From contig JAQBQB010000020.1 of the NCBI GenBank assembly GCA_028287235.1, positions 62,001 to 126,000 of the forward strand: a DNA stretch of 64,000 bases, read 5' to 3'. Origin of the DNA: Gemmatimonadota bacterium. Lineage in GTDB: Bacteria; Gemmatimonadota; Gemmatimonadetes; Gemmatimonadales; Gemmatimonadaceae. The first letter of the stretch is position 1; every line of letters begins with the position of its first letter. Under the pieces are notes generated by a model that saw only the letters and a list, made by a program, of their open reading frames with translations, did not search any database and was not told the origin of the DNA. Made by a program: the position numbers and the translations under genes. Of this stretch, positions 30,388-39,608 are shown one piece after another.

Positions 30388-31425
30388 TCACGTGCTCAGG
30401 ACCGACCAGTACTTTTCCTCGTCGTCCAGAATTCGCCCGGTGCCGCGAACGACACACGTGAGCGGATCTTCGTCGACGTGAATGGGGAGACTCGTCTCCT
30501 GGCTGAGCAGCAAATCGAGGCCCCGAATGAGCGCGCCGCCTCCGGTCATGACGATACCGCGATCGACGATGTCACTTGCAAGTTCCGGGGGAGTGATTTC
30601 CAGCGCGCGACGCACCGCGTCGACGATCTGCTGGATGGGCTCCTGAATCGCCTCGCGAATTTCGCTCGAGTGCACGCGCACGGTCTTCGGGATGCCGGAG
30701 ACGAGGTCGCGTCCCTTCACTTCCATCTCGCGCTCGTCGCCGACGGGGGCCGCGGAGCCGATGTTGATCTTGATCTGCTCGGCGGTCGGTTCGCCAATGA
30801 GCAAATTGTAATTCTTGCGCATGAACTGCACGATCGACGTGTCGAGCTCGTCGCCGCCGGTGCGGATCGAGGTGTCGCTGACGATGCCCGACAGCGCTAT
30901 GACGGCGATCTCCGTGGTGCCGCCGCCGATGTCGATCACCATGTTGCCGGTCGGTGTCTCGACGGGGAGGCCCACGCCGATCGCCGCGGCCATCGGCTCC
31001 GCCACCATGAACACTTCCTTCGCGCCGGCGCCCAATGCGGAATCTCGCACGGCGCGCTTTTCTACTTCTGTGATGCCGGACGGCACGCAGACGATGACGC
31101 GCGGCTTCACCTTGAAGACGTGGTTCTCGATGATCAGCGTGAGAAAATAGCGGAGCATCTTCTCGGTGACGTCGAAGTCGGCGATGACGCCGTCCTTCAT
31201 CGGTCGGACGGCGATCACACCGTCGGGCGTGCGGCCGAGCATGCGCTTCGCTTCGAGGCCGACTCCTTTGATCTTCTTCGTCTCCCGGTCGATCGCGACG
31301 ACGGAGGGCTCGTTGAGAACGATGCCCTCACCCTTCACGTAAATGAGGGTGTTCGCGGTGCCGAGGTCGACACCTATCGCGTTCGCAGGGAAAAGCGATC
31401 CCGGTTTGAAGAAAGGCCAGCGCAT
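30388..31425 (-). CDS. mreB: Cell-shape actin homologue MreB
   Basis: A protein of 345 residues, exactly the usual length when started at ATG 31425. Its filaments under the membrane guide rod-shaped wall growth. Actin-fold motifs are [16 protein letters not shown] (phosphate 1), [14 protein letters not shown] (phosphate 2), the connecting [13 protein letters not shown], and the adenosine motif [12 protein letters not shown]. The MreB start [12 protein letters not shown] follows a short amphipathic MRWPFF, a likely membrane-binding segment. The longer open frame upstream ([10 protein letters not shown]) does not match the family. Confidence 0.97.
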   Translation of the reverse strand: MRWPFFKPGSLFPANAIGVDLGTANTLIYVKGEGIVLNEPSVVAIDRETKKIKGVGLEAKRMLGRTPDGVIAVRPMKDGVIADFDVTEKMLRYFLTLIIENHVFKVKPRVIVCVPSGITEVEKRAVRDSALGAGAKEVFMVAEPMAAAIGVGLPVETPTGNMVIDIGGGTTEIAVIALSGIVSDTSIRTGGDELDTSIVQFMRKNYNLLIGEPTAEQIKINIGSAAPVGDEREMEVKGRDLVSGIPKTVRVHSSEIREAIQEPIQQIVDAVRRALEITPPELASDIVDRGIVMTGGGALIRGLDLLLSQETSLPIHVDEDPLTCVVRGTGRILDDEEKYWSVLST

Positions 31426-31497
31426 CCAGTCCTGGAGAGTCGTTCTTGGAGCTGTAAACCGGCGCGTCGTCGCGCGAACACCGGGCAAACAGCGGTT

Positions 31498-31526
31498 AAC
31501 CTAGAGAGCTAATGGCGTCACTACAA
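31498..31526 (-). promoter_or_regulatory. Candidate promoter of the mreB operon
   Basis: On the minus strand TTGTAG, a 17-base spacer and TAGGTT lie about 73 bases before the mreB ATG. Both boxes are imperfect; the -10 box equals that of the EIIA-like gene. Confidence 0.4.
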
Positions 31527-31616
31527 GATATTGAGGCACCGTAACCTACGCTATGTCCAGCTCGGGGCCGGTCGCTCGTCGCCCGTCGCATTTCAGCCGT
31601 TGTCATGGTATGCCAA

Positions 31617-31639
31617 AGGGCGCCGAACTTCGGCGCCCT
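31617..31639 (-). terminator. Terminator hairpin after ald
   Basis: A perfect 10-bp stem AGGGCGCCGA / TCGGCGCCCT with a 3-base loop lies about 62 bases downstream of the ald stop. Only a short TTGG follows on the minus strand. Confidence 0.6.
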
Positions 31640-31701
31640 CCGTCACAAATACAGCCAAACAGCCGCCTGCCAACAGCCAGCCAACAGCCAACCGGCGGCT
31701 A

Positions 31702-32817
31702 CTACGCGACGAACGTGCCGGGATCCTCGTACTTCATCCCGAACGCCTCGGCCACGCCCGGATAGGTCACGTGTCCTTCGACGATGTTGAGGCCTTTGAG
31801 CAACGCCGGGTTGTCCTTGAGCGCCTTCTTCCACCCCTTGTTCGCCAGTTGGAGCGCGTACGGCAAGGTCGCGTTGGTCAGCGCCAGCGTCGAGGTCCGG
31901 GGCACGCCACCGGGCATGTTCGCCACGCCGTAGTGGATGATGCCGTCCACCACGTACGTCGGGTTCTCGTGAGTGGTCGCGTGAATCGTCTCGACGCAGC
32001 CGCCCTGATCGATCGCCACGTCCACGATCACAGATCCGAGCTGCATCGTCTTCAGGTCTTCCTTGCGAATGAGCTTCGGGGCCTTGGCGCCCGGGATCAG
32101 CACGCCGCCGATCACGAGATCCGCCGTCGCAATCTGCTCGAGGATGTTGTGGCGGTTCGAGTAAATCATCACACAGTTCGCCGGCATGACGTCCGAGAGG
32201 TAGCGCAGGCGCTCCAGCGAGAGGTCGAGAATCGTGACCTTGGCGCCCATGCCGGCCGCCATCTTCGCTGCGTTGATGCCCACGATGCCGCCGCCAAGAA
32301 TCACGACCTTGGCCGGCGCCACGCCCGGCACGCCGCCCAGCAGCACGCCGCGGCCGCCGTACAGCTTCTCGAGATACTTGGCGCCTTCCTGCACCGCCAT
32401 GCGGCCGGCGACTTCGGACATCGGCGTGAGCAGCGGGAGCTCACGGCTGGGCAGCTCCACCGTCTCGTACGCCACGCAGATCGCGCCGCTGTCGATGTGC
32501 GCCTTGGTGAGCTTCTCGTCCGCCGCGAAATGGAAGTAGGTGAAGATGAGCTGCCCCTTCTTCATGTGGGGCCACTCCTTCTCGATCGGCTCCTTCACCT
32601 TCATGATCATGTCGCTGTCGCGCCACGTCGTGGCGGCGTCGGGCGCGATCTTCGCGCCGACAGCGGTATAGTCTTCGTCCGCAAAGCCGCTGCCCAATCC
32701 GGCACCGGTCTCGACGAGCACCGAATGTCCGGCGGCGACGAGCGACTCCGCGCCCGCGGGCACGAGCGCAATGCGGTTCTCGTTGGTCTTGATCTCTTTC
32801 GGAACGCCGATCTTCAT
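31702..32817 (-). CDS. ald: Alanine dehydrogenase
   Basis: A protein of 371 residues, the standard length. It oxidises L-alanine with NAD to pyruvate and ammonia, or the reverse. The N-terminus MKIGVPKEIKTNENRIAL holds the substrate Arg, MKVKEPIEKEW the catalytic Lys region, and FTYFHFAAD the conserved His. The Rossmann fold VVILGGGIVGINAAKMAAG is intact, as is the late HYGVANMPGGVPRTST. The open frame extends 15 codons further upstream, but ATG 32817 fits the family. It stands as a single gene with its own terminator. Confidence 0.97.
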   Translation of the reverse strand: MKIGVPKEIKTNENRIALVPAGAESLVAAGHSVLVETGAGLGSGFADEDYTAVGAKIAPDAATTWRDSDMIMKVKEPIEKEWPHMKKGQLIFTYFHFAADEKLTKAHIDSGAICVAYETVELPSRELPLLTPMSEVAGRMAVQEGAKYLEKLYGGRGVLLGGVPGVAPAKVVILGGGIVGINAAKMAAGMGAKVTILDLSLERLRYLSDVMPANCVMIYSNRHNILEQIATADLVIGGVLIPGAKAPKLIRKEDLKTMQLGSVIVDVAIDQGGCVETIHATTHENPTYVVDGIIHYGVANMPGGVPRTSTLALTNATLPYALQLANKGWKKALKDNPALLKGLNIVEGHVTYPGVAEAFGMKYEDPGTFVA

Positions 32818-32891
32818 TTGACTTGATGGCTGAGTGGTTGATCGTCGGTAGAGCGGTCCCACGGTGGAACGGTACAGCGAGTGGAAAGTAA

Positions 32892-34160
32892 TCAGCCCAG
32901 CTCTTTGGGTCCGAGACTCAGCACCGTCATCTGGTCCGGGTCGAAGAACTCGCGGGCCGAGCGAGCGATGTCCTCGACGGAGATCGAATCGATCAAGGCG
33001 AGCAGCTCGTCCAACGTGCGGTAGGGCTCGCCGTACAGCTCCACCGAGGCGGCGCGGTACATGCGCGACGACACGCTCTCGAGCGACAGGGTCACCTGCC
33101 CCTTGAGCTGCTGGCGGCCCATCGCCACTTCGTCGGCCGGCAGCCCTTCATCGACCACTTTGCGAAGCTCTCCGCGAATGGCGTCGAGCGCCGCGCCCGC
33201 CGATTCGGGGGCGGTGGCCACGTACACGCCGTGCATCCCGGCGTCGGCGTGGAATGAGGAATACGTGAACACCGAGTACGCCAGGCCAAGCTCCTCGCGC
33301 ACGCGCTGAAAGAGGCGCGAGCTCATGCCGCCGCCCAACAGCATGCTGAGAAGCAACAGCGGGAAACGGCGCGGATCGCCATGCGCCACGGCCGTGGTTC
33401 CGGCCACGATGTGCGTCTGCGCGCCCTCGCGGTGAACATGCTTGATACTGGGCGGCTCGCGGTGCGGCGGCGTGGACACCAGCGGCGTCATGTCGCCCGG
33501 TGCCGCGTCGAGCCAACCGGTAGCCGCGAGGATGTCGAGCAGCCGATCGTGCTCCACGTTGCCCGACGCGCCGATCACGAGCTGGCCCGGATGATAGGCC
33601 CGCGCATGCAGCTCGCGCAGCTCACGCACGCCGAGCTTGTTCACCGTGTCGCGCGTGCCGAGGATCGAATAGCCGTACGGATGCGCGCCCCAGAGCGCCT
33701 CGTTGTGCAGCTCGAACACGAGGTCGTCGGGGGTGTCGTCCACCATCCCGATCTCCTCGAGAATCACCTTTCGCTCTAGGACGAGATCGGTCTTCTTGAG
33801 CGTGGGATGCAACACGATGTCGCCGATGACGTCGGCGGCGTCGCGCAGATGCTCGTCGAGCACGCGCCCCTGGTAGACCGTGTGCTCGCGTGAGGTGTAC
33901 GCGTCGAGCGAGCCGCCCAATGCCTCGAGCGACAGCGCGATCTGATGCGCGCTGCGCCGCTCGGTGCCCTTGAACACCATGTGCTCGAGCAGGTGCGACA
34001 CGCCCATGCGCTCGCGGGTTTCGTGCAGCGACGCCGCGCGCACCCATGCCCCAAAGGCAACCGACCGTACTCCCGGCATGTGCTCCGAGAGTACGGTCAG
34101 TCCATTCGGTAGAACGGTACGACGTAGCGCTGCGTCAGCGGCGATCAGTCCGGTGCTCAC
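32892..34160 (-). CDS. M16 zinc peptidase (processing-peptidase-like)
   Basis: A protein of 422 residues, the short bacterial M16 type related to mitochondrial processing peptidase beta and PqqL. The inverted zinc motif HLLEH lies at about residues 56-60, and the third ligand Glu is expected in the helix about 75 residues later (LVFELHNEALWG). The second, inactive half has LGGGMSSRLFQRVREELGLAYSV, the family's R/Y substrate-binding segment. No signal peptide is seen, so it is probably cytoplasmic. It follows pnp by 11 bases, a pairing seen in many bacteria. Confidence 0.93.
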   Translation of the reverse strand: MSTGLIAADAALRRTVLPNGLTVLSEHMPGVRSVAFGAWVRAASLHETRERMGVSHLLEHMVFKGTERRSAHQIALSLEALGGSLDAYTSREHTVYQGRVLDEHLRDAADVIGDIVLHPTLKKTDLVLERKVILEEIGMVDDTPDDLVFELHNEALWGAHPYGYSILGTRDTVNKLGVRELRELHARAYHPGQLVIGASGNVEHDRLLDILAATGWLDAAPGDMTPLVSTPPHREPPSIKHVHREGAQTHIVAGTTAVAHGDPRRFPLLLLSMLLGGGMSSRLFQRVREELGLAYSVFTYSSFHADAGMHGVYVATAPESAGAALDAIRGELRKVVDEGLPADEVAMGRQQLKGQVTLSLESVSSRMYRAASVELYGEPYRTLDELLALIDSISVEDIARSAREFFDPDQMTVLSLGPKELG

Positions 34161-34171
34161 TGCGCGCCCGG

Positions 34172-36397
34172 TTAGCGGCGCGAGCGCTCTCCGCCACCAC
34201 CACGACGGGGCGGACGGCCGCCGCGGTCACCGCCGCCGCCTTCACGAGGCGGACGGTCGCCGCCGCCTTCACCACCGCCCGTGCTGGGCTCTTCCGGCGG
34301 CATGCCTTCGGGGCGCGGGATGAGCGCCTTCATGGACAGACGCAGACGGCCACGCTCGTCGCGATCGATGAGCTTGACCTTCACGCGGTCGCCCTTCTTG
34401 ACCACGTCCTCGGTCTTTTCCGTGCGCTCGTGGCGCATTTCGGAAATGTGCACGAGGCCTTCGGTGCCCGGCATGATCTCGACGAACGCGCCGAACGGCG
34501 TCGTGGTCTTCACCATGCCCTCGTACGTCTCGCCCACGATCGGCTCGGCGGTCAGCGCCATGACCATCTGGCGCGCGCGCTCCATCGACTCTCCGCCCAC
34601 GGCCGCGATCGTGACCATGCCGCTGTCGTCCACCGACAGCTCGGCCCCGGTCTCGTCCTGGATGCCGCGGATCGTCTTGCCCTTGGGTCCGATCAGGTCG
34701 CCGATCTTCTCGGGGCTGATCATGACCGTCACGATGCGCGGAGCGTACGGCGACATCTCGGTGCGCGGCGACTGCAGCGCCTTGTCCATCTCGCCGAGAA
34801 TGTGCAGACGGCCTTCCTTCGCCTGCGCCAGCGCTTCCTTCATGATCGAGAGGTCGAGCCCTTCGATCTTGATGTCCATCTGGATCGACGTGATGCCGGC
34901 GCGCGTGCCCGCCACCTTGAAGTCCATGTCGCCGAGGTGGTCTTCGGTGCCAAGGATGTCGGTGAGGATCGCGTACTTCTTCCCTTCCTTGATCAGGCCC
35001 ATGGCGACGCCGGCCACCGCGCCGCGCATCGGAACGCCCGCGTCGAACAGCGCGAGCGAGCCGCCGCAGACGGAGGCCATCGACGACGAGCCGTTCGACT
35101 CGAGGACGTCGGACACGATGCGAATCGTGTACGGGAATTCCTCGAACGCCGGCAGCACGCCCTGGAGCGCGCGCTCGGCGAGATTGCCGTGGCCGATCTC
35201 GCGGCGGGAGGTGCCGCGCATCGGACGAACTTCACCCGTGGAGAACGGGGGGAAGTTGTAGTGGAGCATGAACGACTTGGTGGTCTCCTGCGCTTCGTCG
35301 ATCGAGTCGAGGCGCTGGACGTCGTTTGCGGTGCCGAGCGTCGCGGCGACGAGCGCCTGCGTCTGGCCACGCGTGAACAGACTCGATCCGTGCGCGCGCG
35401 GAAGCACGGTGGTGTCGATCGAGATGGGACGCACTTCGTTCGGCTTGCGGCCGTCCACGCGAAGCCCGGTGTTCAACACCTGGCCGCGCAACGTGTGGTA
35501 CTCGACGTCGCCGAGGAGGTTACCGATGTCCTTCGAGTTGTCCGGGAAGTCGGCGAGCAGCTGCTCGGCGATCTCCTTCTTGACGCGCTCCACGGCCTCG
35601 ATGCGGCCGTGCTTGTCCTTCAGATTGATCGCTTCCTCGATCTTGCCTTCGGCGAGCTTCTTGACCTTGACCTCGAGACCGGCCGGCGGCTCGGCCTTGG
35701 TCCACGCCATCTTCTTGGGGCGGCCGTCCATCTGCTTGAGGAGCTCGTCCTGGATGCCGATGAGCTCCTTGATGCCCTTCTGCGCGACGGTGATCGCTTC
35801 GATGACGTCGGCTTCCTGCACCTCGAGCGCGCCGCCCTCGACCATGACGATCGAGTCCTGCGAGCCGGCGACGACGAGCTCCATGTCGCTGTAGGCGAGC
35901 TGCTGGAAGGTGGGGTTGAGGACCCACTTGTCCTGGATGCGTCCCACGCGCACGGCGGCGATGGGCGCGGAGAACGGAATCTTCGACGCGTTCAGCGCGA
36001 ACGAGGCGGCGACGAGCGCGAGCACGTCGGCGTCGTTCTCCTGATCCGCGGAGATGACGTAGATGAACACCTGGACTTCGTTCTTGAAGCCCTCGGGGAA
36101 CAGCGGACGGATGGAGCGGTCGATGATCCGGGCCGACAGGATCTCGTTGTCGCTCGGGCGTCCTTCCCGCTTGATGAAGCCGCCCGGAATCTTGCCGGCG
36201 GCGTAGGTCTTCTCGCGGTACTCGACGAGGAGCGGGAAGAACGGGAGGGGGCTCTGCGTATCACTGACCGTGACTGCCGCGAGCACCATGGTGTCGCCGA
36301 ATTGCACGACGGCCGATCCGGAAGCCTGCTTGGCCATGCGGCCCGTCTCGATGACGAGCTTCCGCCCTGCAAACGTCTTCTCAACGCGTTGCATCAT
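34172..36397 (-). CDS. pnp: Polynucleotide phosphorylase
   Basis: A protein of 741 residues. It degrades RNA 3' to 5' with phosphate and takes part in RNA turnover. Two RNase PH domains are joined by an all-alpha linker: the first has GDTMVLAAVT, FIKREGRPSDNEIL and DRSIRPLFP; the second has RGQTQALVAATLGT and MDFKVAGTRAGITSIQMDIK. A KH domain (IGDLIGPKGKTIRGIQ) and an S1 domain (GMVKTTTPFGAFVEI) follow. The last 35 residues are a Gly/Arg/Pro tail. Start 36397 or the adjacent ATG 36394 both fit. Confidence 0.96.
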   Translation of the reverse strand: MMQRVEKTFAGRKLVIETGRMAKQASGSAVVQFGDTMVLAAVTVSDTQSPLPFFPLLVEYREKTYAAGKIPGGFIKREGRPSDNEILSARIIDRSIRPLFPEGFKNEVQVFIYVISADQENDADVLALVAASFALNASKIPFSAPIAAVRVGRIQDKWVLNPTFQQLAYSDMELVVAGSQDSIVMVEGGALEVQEADVIEAITVAQKGIKELIGIQDELLKQMDGRPKKMAWTKAEPPAGLEVKVKKLAEGKIEEAINLKDKHGRIEAVERVKKEIAEQLLADFPDNSKDIGNLLGDVEYHTLRGQVLNTGLRVDGRKPNEVRPISIDTTVLPRAHGSSLFTRGQTQALVAATLGTANDVQRLDSIDEAQETTKSFMLHYNFPPFSTGEVRPMRGTSRREIGHGNLAERALQGVLPAFEEFPYTIRIVSDVLESNGSSSMASVCGGSLALFDAGVPMRGAVAGVAMGLIKEGKKYAILTDILGTEDHLGDMDFKVAGTRAGITSIQMDIKIEGLDLSIMKEALAQAKEGRLHILGEMDKALQSPRTEMSPYAPRIVTVMISPEKIGDLIGPKGKTIRGIQDETGAELSVDDSGMVTIAAVGGESMERARQMVMALTAEPIVGETYEGMVKTTTPFGAFVEIMPGTEGLVHISEMRHERTEKTEDVVKKGDRVKVKLIDRDERGRLRLSMKALIPRPEGMPPEEPSTGGGEGGGDRPPREGGGGDRGGRPPRRGGGGERSRR

Positions 36398-36422
36398 TGC
36401 TTGGGTGCCTGTATGGGAATAC

Positions 36423-36456
36423 AAAACGCGCGGGTCGCAACCATTGCGCCCGCGCG
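36423..36456 (-). terminator. Terminator/hairpin between rpsO and pnp
   Basis: On the minus strand CGCGCGGG pairs with CCCGCGCG (outer 8 bp) and CGCAA with TTGCG (inner 5 bp, one-base bulge). TTTTGT follows directly. It probably ends part of the rpsO transcripts, as the rpsO terminator does in E. coli, leaving the rest to reach pnp. Confidence 0.75.
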
Positions 36457-36473
36457 ATCATGCTCATGCGCGA

Positions 36474-36734
36474 CTAGTACCGGAGACCCAGGTCCTTGAT
36501 GATCTGGCGGTAGCCGTCGACATCGGTTCGCTTCATGTAATTGAGAAGCCGGCGACGCTGTCCGTTCATCTTCAGAAGGCCACGGCGCCCGTGGTGATCC
36601 TTCTTGTGGATGCGGAAATGCTCCGTCAGATACTTGATGCGCTCAGAGAGAAGCGCGACCTGCACGCGGGTCGACCCGCTGTCGGTCTCGTGCGTCTGAT
36701 ACTTCGCGACCGTGCTCGTGTTATCGAAAGCCAT
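36474..36734 (-). CDS. rpsO: 30S ribosomal protein S15
   Basis: A protein of 86 residues when started at ATG 36734, preceded by a GAGGA site; the longer open frame upstream is not S15. S15 binds the central domain of 16S rRNA early in 30S assembly. Typical stretches are [37 protein letters not shown] and [10 protein letters not shown]. It is followed by a terminator and then pnp. Confidence 0.97.
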   Translation of the reverse strand: MAFDNTSTVAKYQTHETDSGSTRVQVALLSERIKYLTEHFRIHKKDHHGRRGLLKMNGQRRRLLNYMKRTDVDGYRQIIKDLGLRY

Positions 36735-36796
36735 GCCCTGGGGTTCCTCGCCAATTTTGGCGGCGTACGAAGTGCGGATTTTGTGGGTAGCTGTGG

Positions 36797-36825
36797 ATTT
36801 TAGCTGATTACTAAGGCCATGTAAA
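36797..36825 (-). promoter_or_regulatory. Sigma-70-type promoter of rpsO-pnp
   Basis: On the minus strand TTTACA, a 17-base spacer and TAAAAT. The predicted start lies near 36790, leaving a leader of about 55 bases before rpsO. Confidence 0.7.
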
Positions 36826-36867
36826 GGGGGCACTTAGCACGCAATAGTCCCAGTGCTGCGCCGGCGG

Positions 36868-37009
36868 GCTCGAACAGCGTTAGCACGGACTGCACGGACA
36901 CGGAACGGGCACAACACGGAAACGGCGCTGAACTCGTGCACGCTTACTCTTCCGATCGCGGCCGTAGCGCGATGTGGCTCCGTGTCTTGTCCGTGCCAAT
37001 GCTGTTTCG
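36868..37009. repeat. Inverted-repeat element, copy 2 (about 140 bp)
   Basis: Arms at 36874-36917 and 36981-37004 (ACAGCGTTAGCACGGACTGC; right arm GTGTCTTGTCCGTGCC...GCTGT). It is the same element as at 15943 but in the opposite orientation: its reverse complement shares GCACGAG-TC-GCGCCGTTTCCGTG with copy 1. The far arm has lost about 20 bases. It lies between the rpsO promoter and the rseP end. Confidence 0.75.
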
Positions 37010-37017
37010 CTCTCGCC

Positions 37018-38451
37018 CTACGCCCCGAACAGCTTCCCCACCCAACCGAACAACTTCACGAACCCCGCCCGCGTGTCGTTGTACATCACGATCGCGAACA
37101 GCAGCGCGATCGCGAACAGCCCGAAGCGCAGGATGTACTCCCGCGTCCGCATGCTGAACGGGCTGCCCTTGGCCGACTCGAGCACGTTGATCAGGATCTG
37201 CCCGCCGTCCAGAATGGGGATGGGAAGCAGGTTGAGCACAGCCACGTTAATGCTCAGCAGCGCAATGAGATAGAAAAGTTCATCAACGCCGTTTCTCGCG
37301 GCCGTCACCGCGGCGCGCGTGATCGCGATCGGACCCCCGAGCTGCTTGACCGACTGCTGGCCGGAGCCAATGTCGTGCAGGACTTTGAACACCGCGCCGG
37401 CGTTGCTCGCCGTCATCCGCATGCCGGCCGACACCGCCTCGCCGAACGGAAGCGTTTCCCGGTGCGACGGATCGCGCGTGCCGGCGCCGATCTTTCCGAC
37501 GGTCTTCGGAGTGCCGCTGGCCGCGTCGGGCTCCTGCACCGCCTTCGGCGTGGCGACGAGCGTATCGGTGGCCGCACCGCGCCGGATGACGAAGGTCACC
37601 GGCCGCCCCGGCGAGGCACCCACCTGGTTGACCATGTCGATCCACGAGCGAACGGGCAGACCCGCCACGCTCACGATCGAATCGCCGTGCTGAAAGCCGG
37701 CGACCGCCGCGGGCTCGCCAGGGAACACGGTGTCGATCACCGGCGGCAGGTAGTACACCACGGCATCGGCGACCGTCTCGGCCGTGGCGCCGTTGCGCCC
37801 CAGCGGCACCGTGACCTGGCCGCGCTGCGTCGCGAGCGTCACGCTGTTCGTGCTCGTCAGGATGCCCTTTCGCACGTCGTTCCAGGTGCGGACGGGCGTG
37901 CCGTTCACGGCCCGAATCGTATCGCCCGACTGCAGCTGCGCCAGCTCGGGCGCGCTCGCCGCGGCATGCACGCCTCCCACGACGGTCGACGGGTAGACGA
38001 CCTGCCCATAGTGGAACGCCAGCCCGGTCGCGACGACGATCGCCAGCAGCGCGTTCATGACGACGCCGGCGATCATGATGAAGATGCGCGCCGGCAGCGA
38101 CTTGCTCTCGAACCAACGATCCTCGGGCACCGGCTTGGGCCCGAACGGAATCATCGCGTCCGGATCGTAGCCGGGGTCGGTCGCCTTCTTCGCCGACTCT
38201 TCCTCGGCGCCGCCTTCCAGGAACGCCGCCTCGGCGTCGTGGCGCGACGCCATCCGCACGTAGCCACCGAGCGGAAGCGCCGCGAGCACGTACTCCGTCT
38301 CGCCGCGTCGAAAGCGTATGAGCGACGGGCCGAAGCCGATCGAGAAGCGCGGGGCGTAGACGCCCATGGCTTTCGCGGCCAGGAAATGTCCGAGCTCGTG
38401 AACGAAGATGACGAGCCCAAAGACCAGAATTGGAGCGAGAATCGCTAGCAT
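37018..38451 (-). CDS. rseP: Site-2 protease RseP (M50)
   Basis: A protein of 477 residues, an inner-membrane zinc protease that cuts anti-sigma factors and leftover signal peptides. The zinc motif HELGH lies at residues 19-23 in the first helix. Two PDZ domains fill about residues 160-330 (QSGDTIRAVNGTPV and QHGDSIVSVAGLPV). The second zinc motif is in NLLPIPILDGGQ. It is longer than the E. coli form because of inserts near 70-110 and in the second PDZ. The start overlaps the dxr end by 7 bases. Confidence 0.95.
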   Translation of the reverse strand: MLAILAPILVFGLVIFVHELGHFLAAKAMGVYAPRFSIGFGPSLIRFRRGETEYVLAALPLGGYVRMASRHDAEAAFLEGGAEEESAKKATDPGYDPDAMIPFGPKPVPEDRWFESKSLPARIFIMIAGVVMNALLAIVVATGLAFHYGQVVYPSTVVGGVHAAASAPELAQLQSGDTIRAVNGTPVRTWNDVRKGILTSTNSVTLATQRGQVTVPLGRNGATAETVADAVVYYLPPVIDTVFPGEPAAVAGFQHGDSIVSVAGLPVRSWIDMVNQVGASPGRPVTFVIRRGAATDTLVATPKAVQEPDAASGTPKTVGKIGAGTRDPSHRETLPFGEAVSAGMRMTASNAGAVFKVLHDIGSGQQSVKQLGGPIAITRAAVTAARNGVDELFYLIALLSINVAVLNLLPIPILDGGQILINVLESAKGSPFSMRTREYILRFGLFAIALLFAIVMYNDTRAGFVKLFGWVGKLFGA

Positions 38452-39608
38452 TCGAACCGGTGCTGAACGTGACGGCGCGCGGCGGCGTCGGCGGCGAGAA
38501 TCGCCTCGCGGCTGCCCCCGGGTGCATCGCCCAACGCATCCAGGGCGCCCGCAATCGCTACGCCGATGTCGCCGAAGCGGATGCGTCCTTCGAGAAACAG
38601 GGCCACCGCCATCTCATTGGCGGCGTTGAACACGGCAGGCGCTGCCCCGCCCTTCTTTCCCGCCTCCACCCCGAGCGCGAACGCCTGGAACTGCTCGGAT
38701 CGTACGGGCTCGAACGTCAAAGGTGACAGGGCAACGGGATCGAATCGAGGTACCCCACTGTCGGGCACGCGGTCCGGGTGCGTCAGCGCGTACAGCACCG
38801 GCAGCTCCATGCTCGGCACACCGAGCTGGGCCAGCACGCTTCCGTCGACGAACTCCACGAACGAATGCACCACGCTTTGCGGGTGCACCACCACTTCGAT
38901 GCGGTCGTACGGGATACCGAACAGGAAGTGCGCCTCGATCACCTCGAGCGCCTTGTTCGCCAGCGTGGCGCTATCCACGGTGATCTTCCGGCCCATCTGC
39001 CACGTCGGGTGGCGCAGCGCGTCCGCGAGCGTCGCCGACTCGAGGCGCTCGGCGCTCCATTCGCGAAACGGTCCGCCGGACGCGGTGATGATCACCCGCC
39101 GCACCTCCACGCCCGGCCGGCCGGTGATGCACTGCAGAATGGCGCTGTGCTCGCTGTCGACGGGAATGATCTCCCCGCCCCCGCTGGCGCACGCCGCGGT
39201 GACGAGCTCGCCCGCCATGACCAGCGTCTCCTTGTTCGCCAGCGCAACGCGCTTGCCCTTGGACAGCGCGGCCAGCGTGGCGTCGAGACCCGCCGCGCCC
39301 ACCACGGCGTTGATCACGATGTCGACGTCGTCGCGCCCCGCCGCCTCGACCAGGCATTCCGGGCCGACGCTCCAGGGCGGGTGCGGCTCGGTGCCGTTCT
39401 GCACGATGCCGACGAACGACGGCTTGAACTCCGCCGCCTGCGCCGTGAGCAGCGCCGCGTTGTTGAACGCGGTCAGCGCCTTGACGCGAAACCGGTCGCT
39501 CTGGCGGCCGAGCACGCGCAACGCGGTGGTGCCGATCGATCCCGTGGACCCGAGGATCGCGACTCCCAACGGCGCGCGCGGATCGCGCGGCGTTCCGCGC
39601 ACGCTCAC
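38445..39608 (-). CDS. dxr: 1-Deoxy-D-xylulose 5-phosphate reductoisomerase
   Basis: A protein of 387 residues making MEP in the non-mevalonate isoprenoid pathway. NADPH loop GSTGSIGTTALRVL near residue 17; metal ligands in VDSEHSAIFQ-like IPVDSEHSAILQ; the flexible lid SGGPFREW; and MGRKITVDSATLANK. The open frame runs far upstream, but GTG 39608 overlaps the cdsA stop (GTGA) and gives the normal length. Confidence 0.95.
   Translation of the reverse strand: MSVRGTPRDPRAPLGVAILGSTGSIGTTALRVLGRQSDRFRVKALTAFNNAALLTAQAAEFKPSFVGIVQNGTEPHPPWSVGPECLVEAAGRDDVDIVINAVVGAAGLDATLAALSKGKRVALANKETLVMAGELVTAACASGGGEIIPVDSEHSAILQCITGRPGVEVRRVIITASGGPFREWSAERLESATLADALRHPTWQMGRKITVDSATLANKALEVIEAHFLFGIPYDRIEVVVHPQSVVHSFVEFVDGSVLAQLGVPSMELPVLYALTHPDRVPDSGVPRFDPVALSPLTFEPVRSEQFQAFALGVEAGKKGGAAPAVFNAANEMAVALFLEGRIRFGDIGVAIAGALDALGDAPGGSREAILAADAAARRHVQHRFEC

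Noticed and set aside
27884-30481. Plus-strand open frame of 865 codons opposite mrdA, mreD and mreC
   Set aside because: It spans three confirmed minus-strand genes and their boundaries; no domain recognised.
34046-36499. Long plus-strand open frame of 817 codons
   Set aside because: It lies opposite pnp, shows no recognisable domain and has His/Arg-rich shadow composition typical of antisense frames in GC-rich genes.
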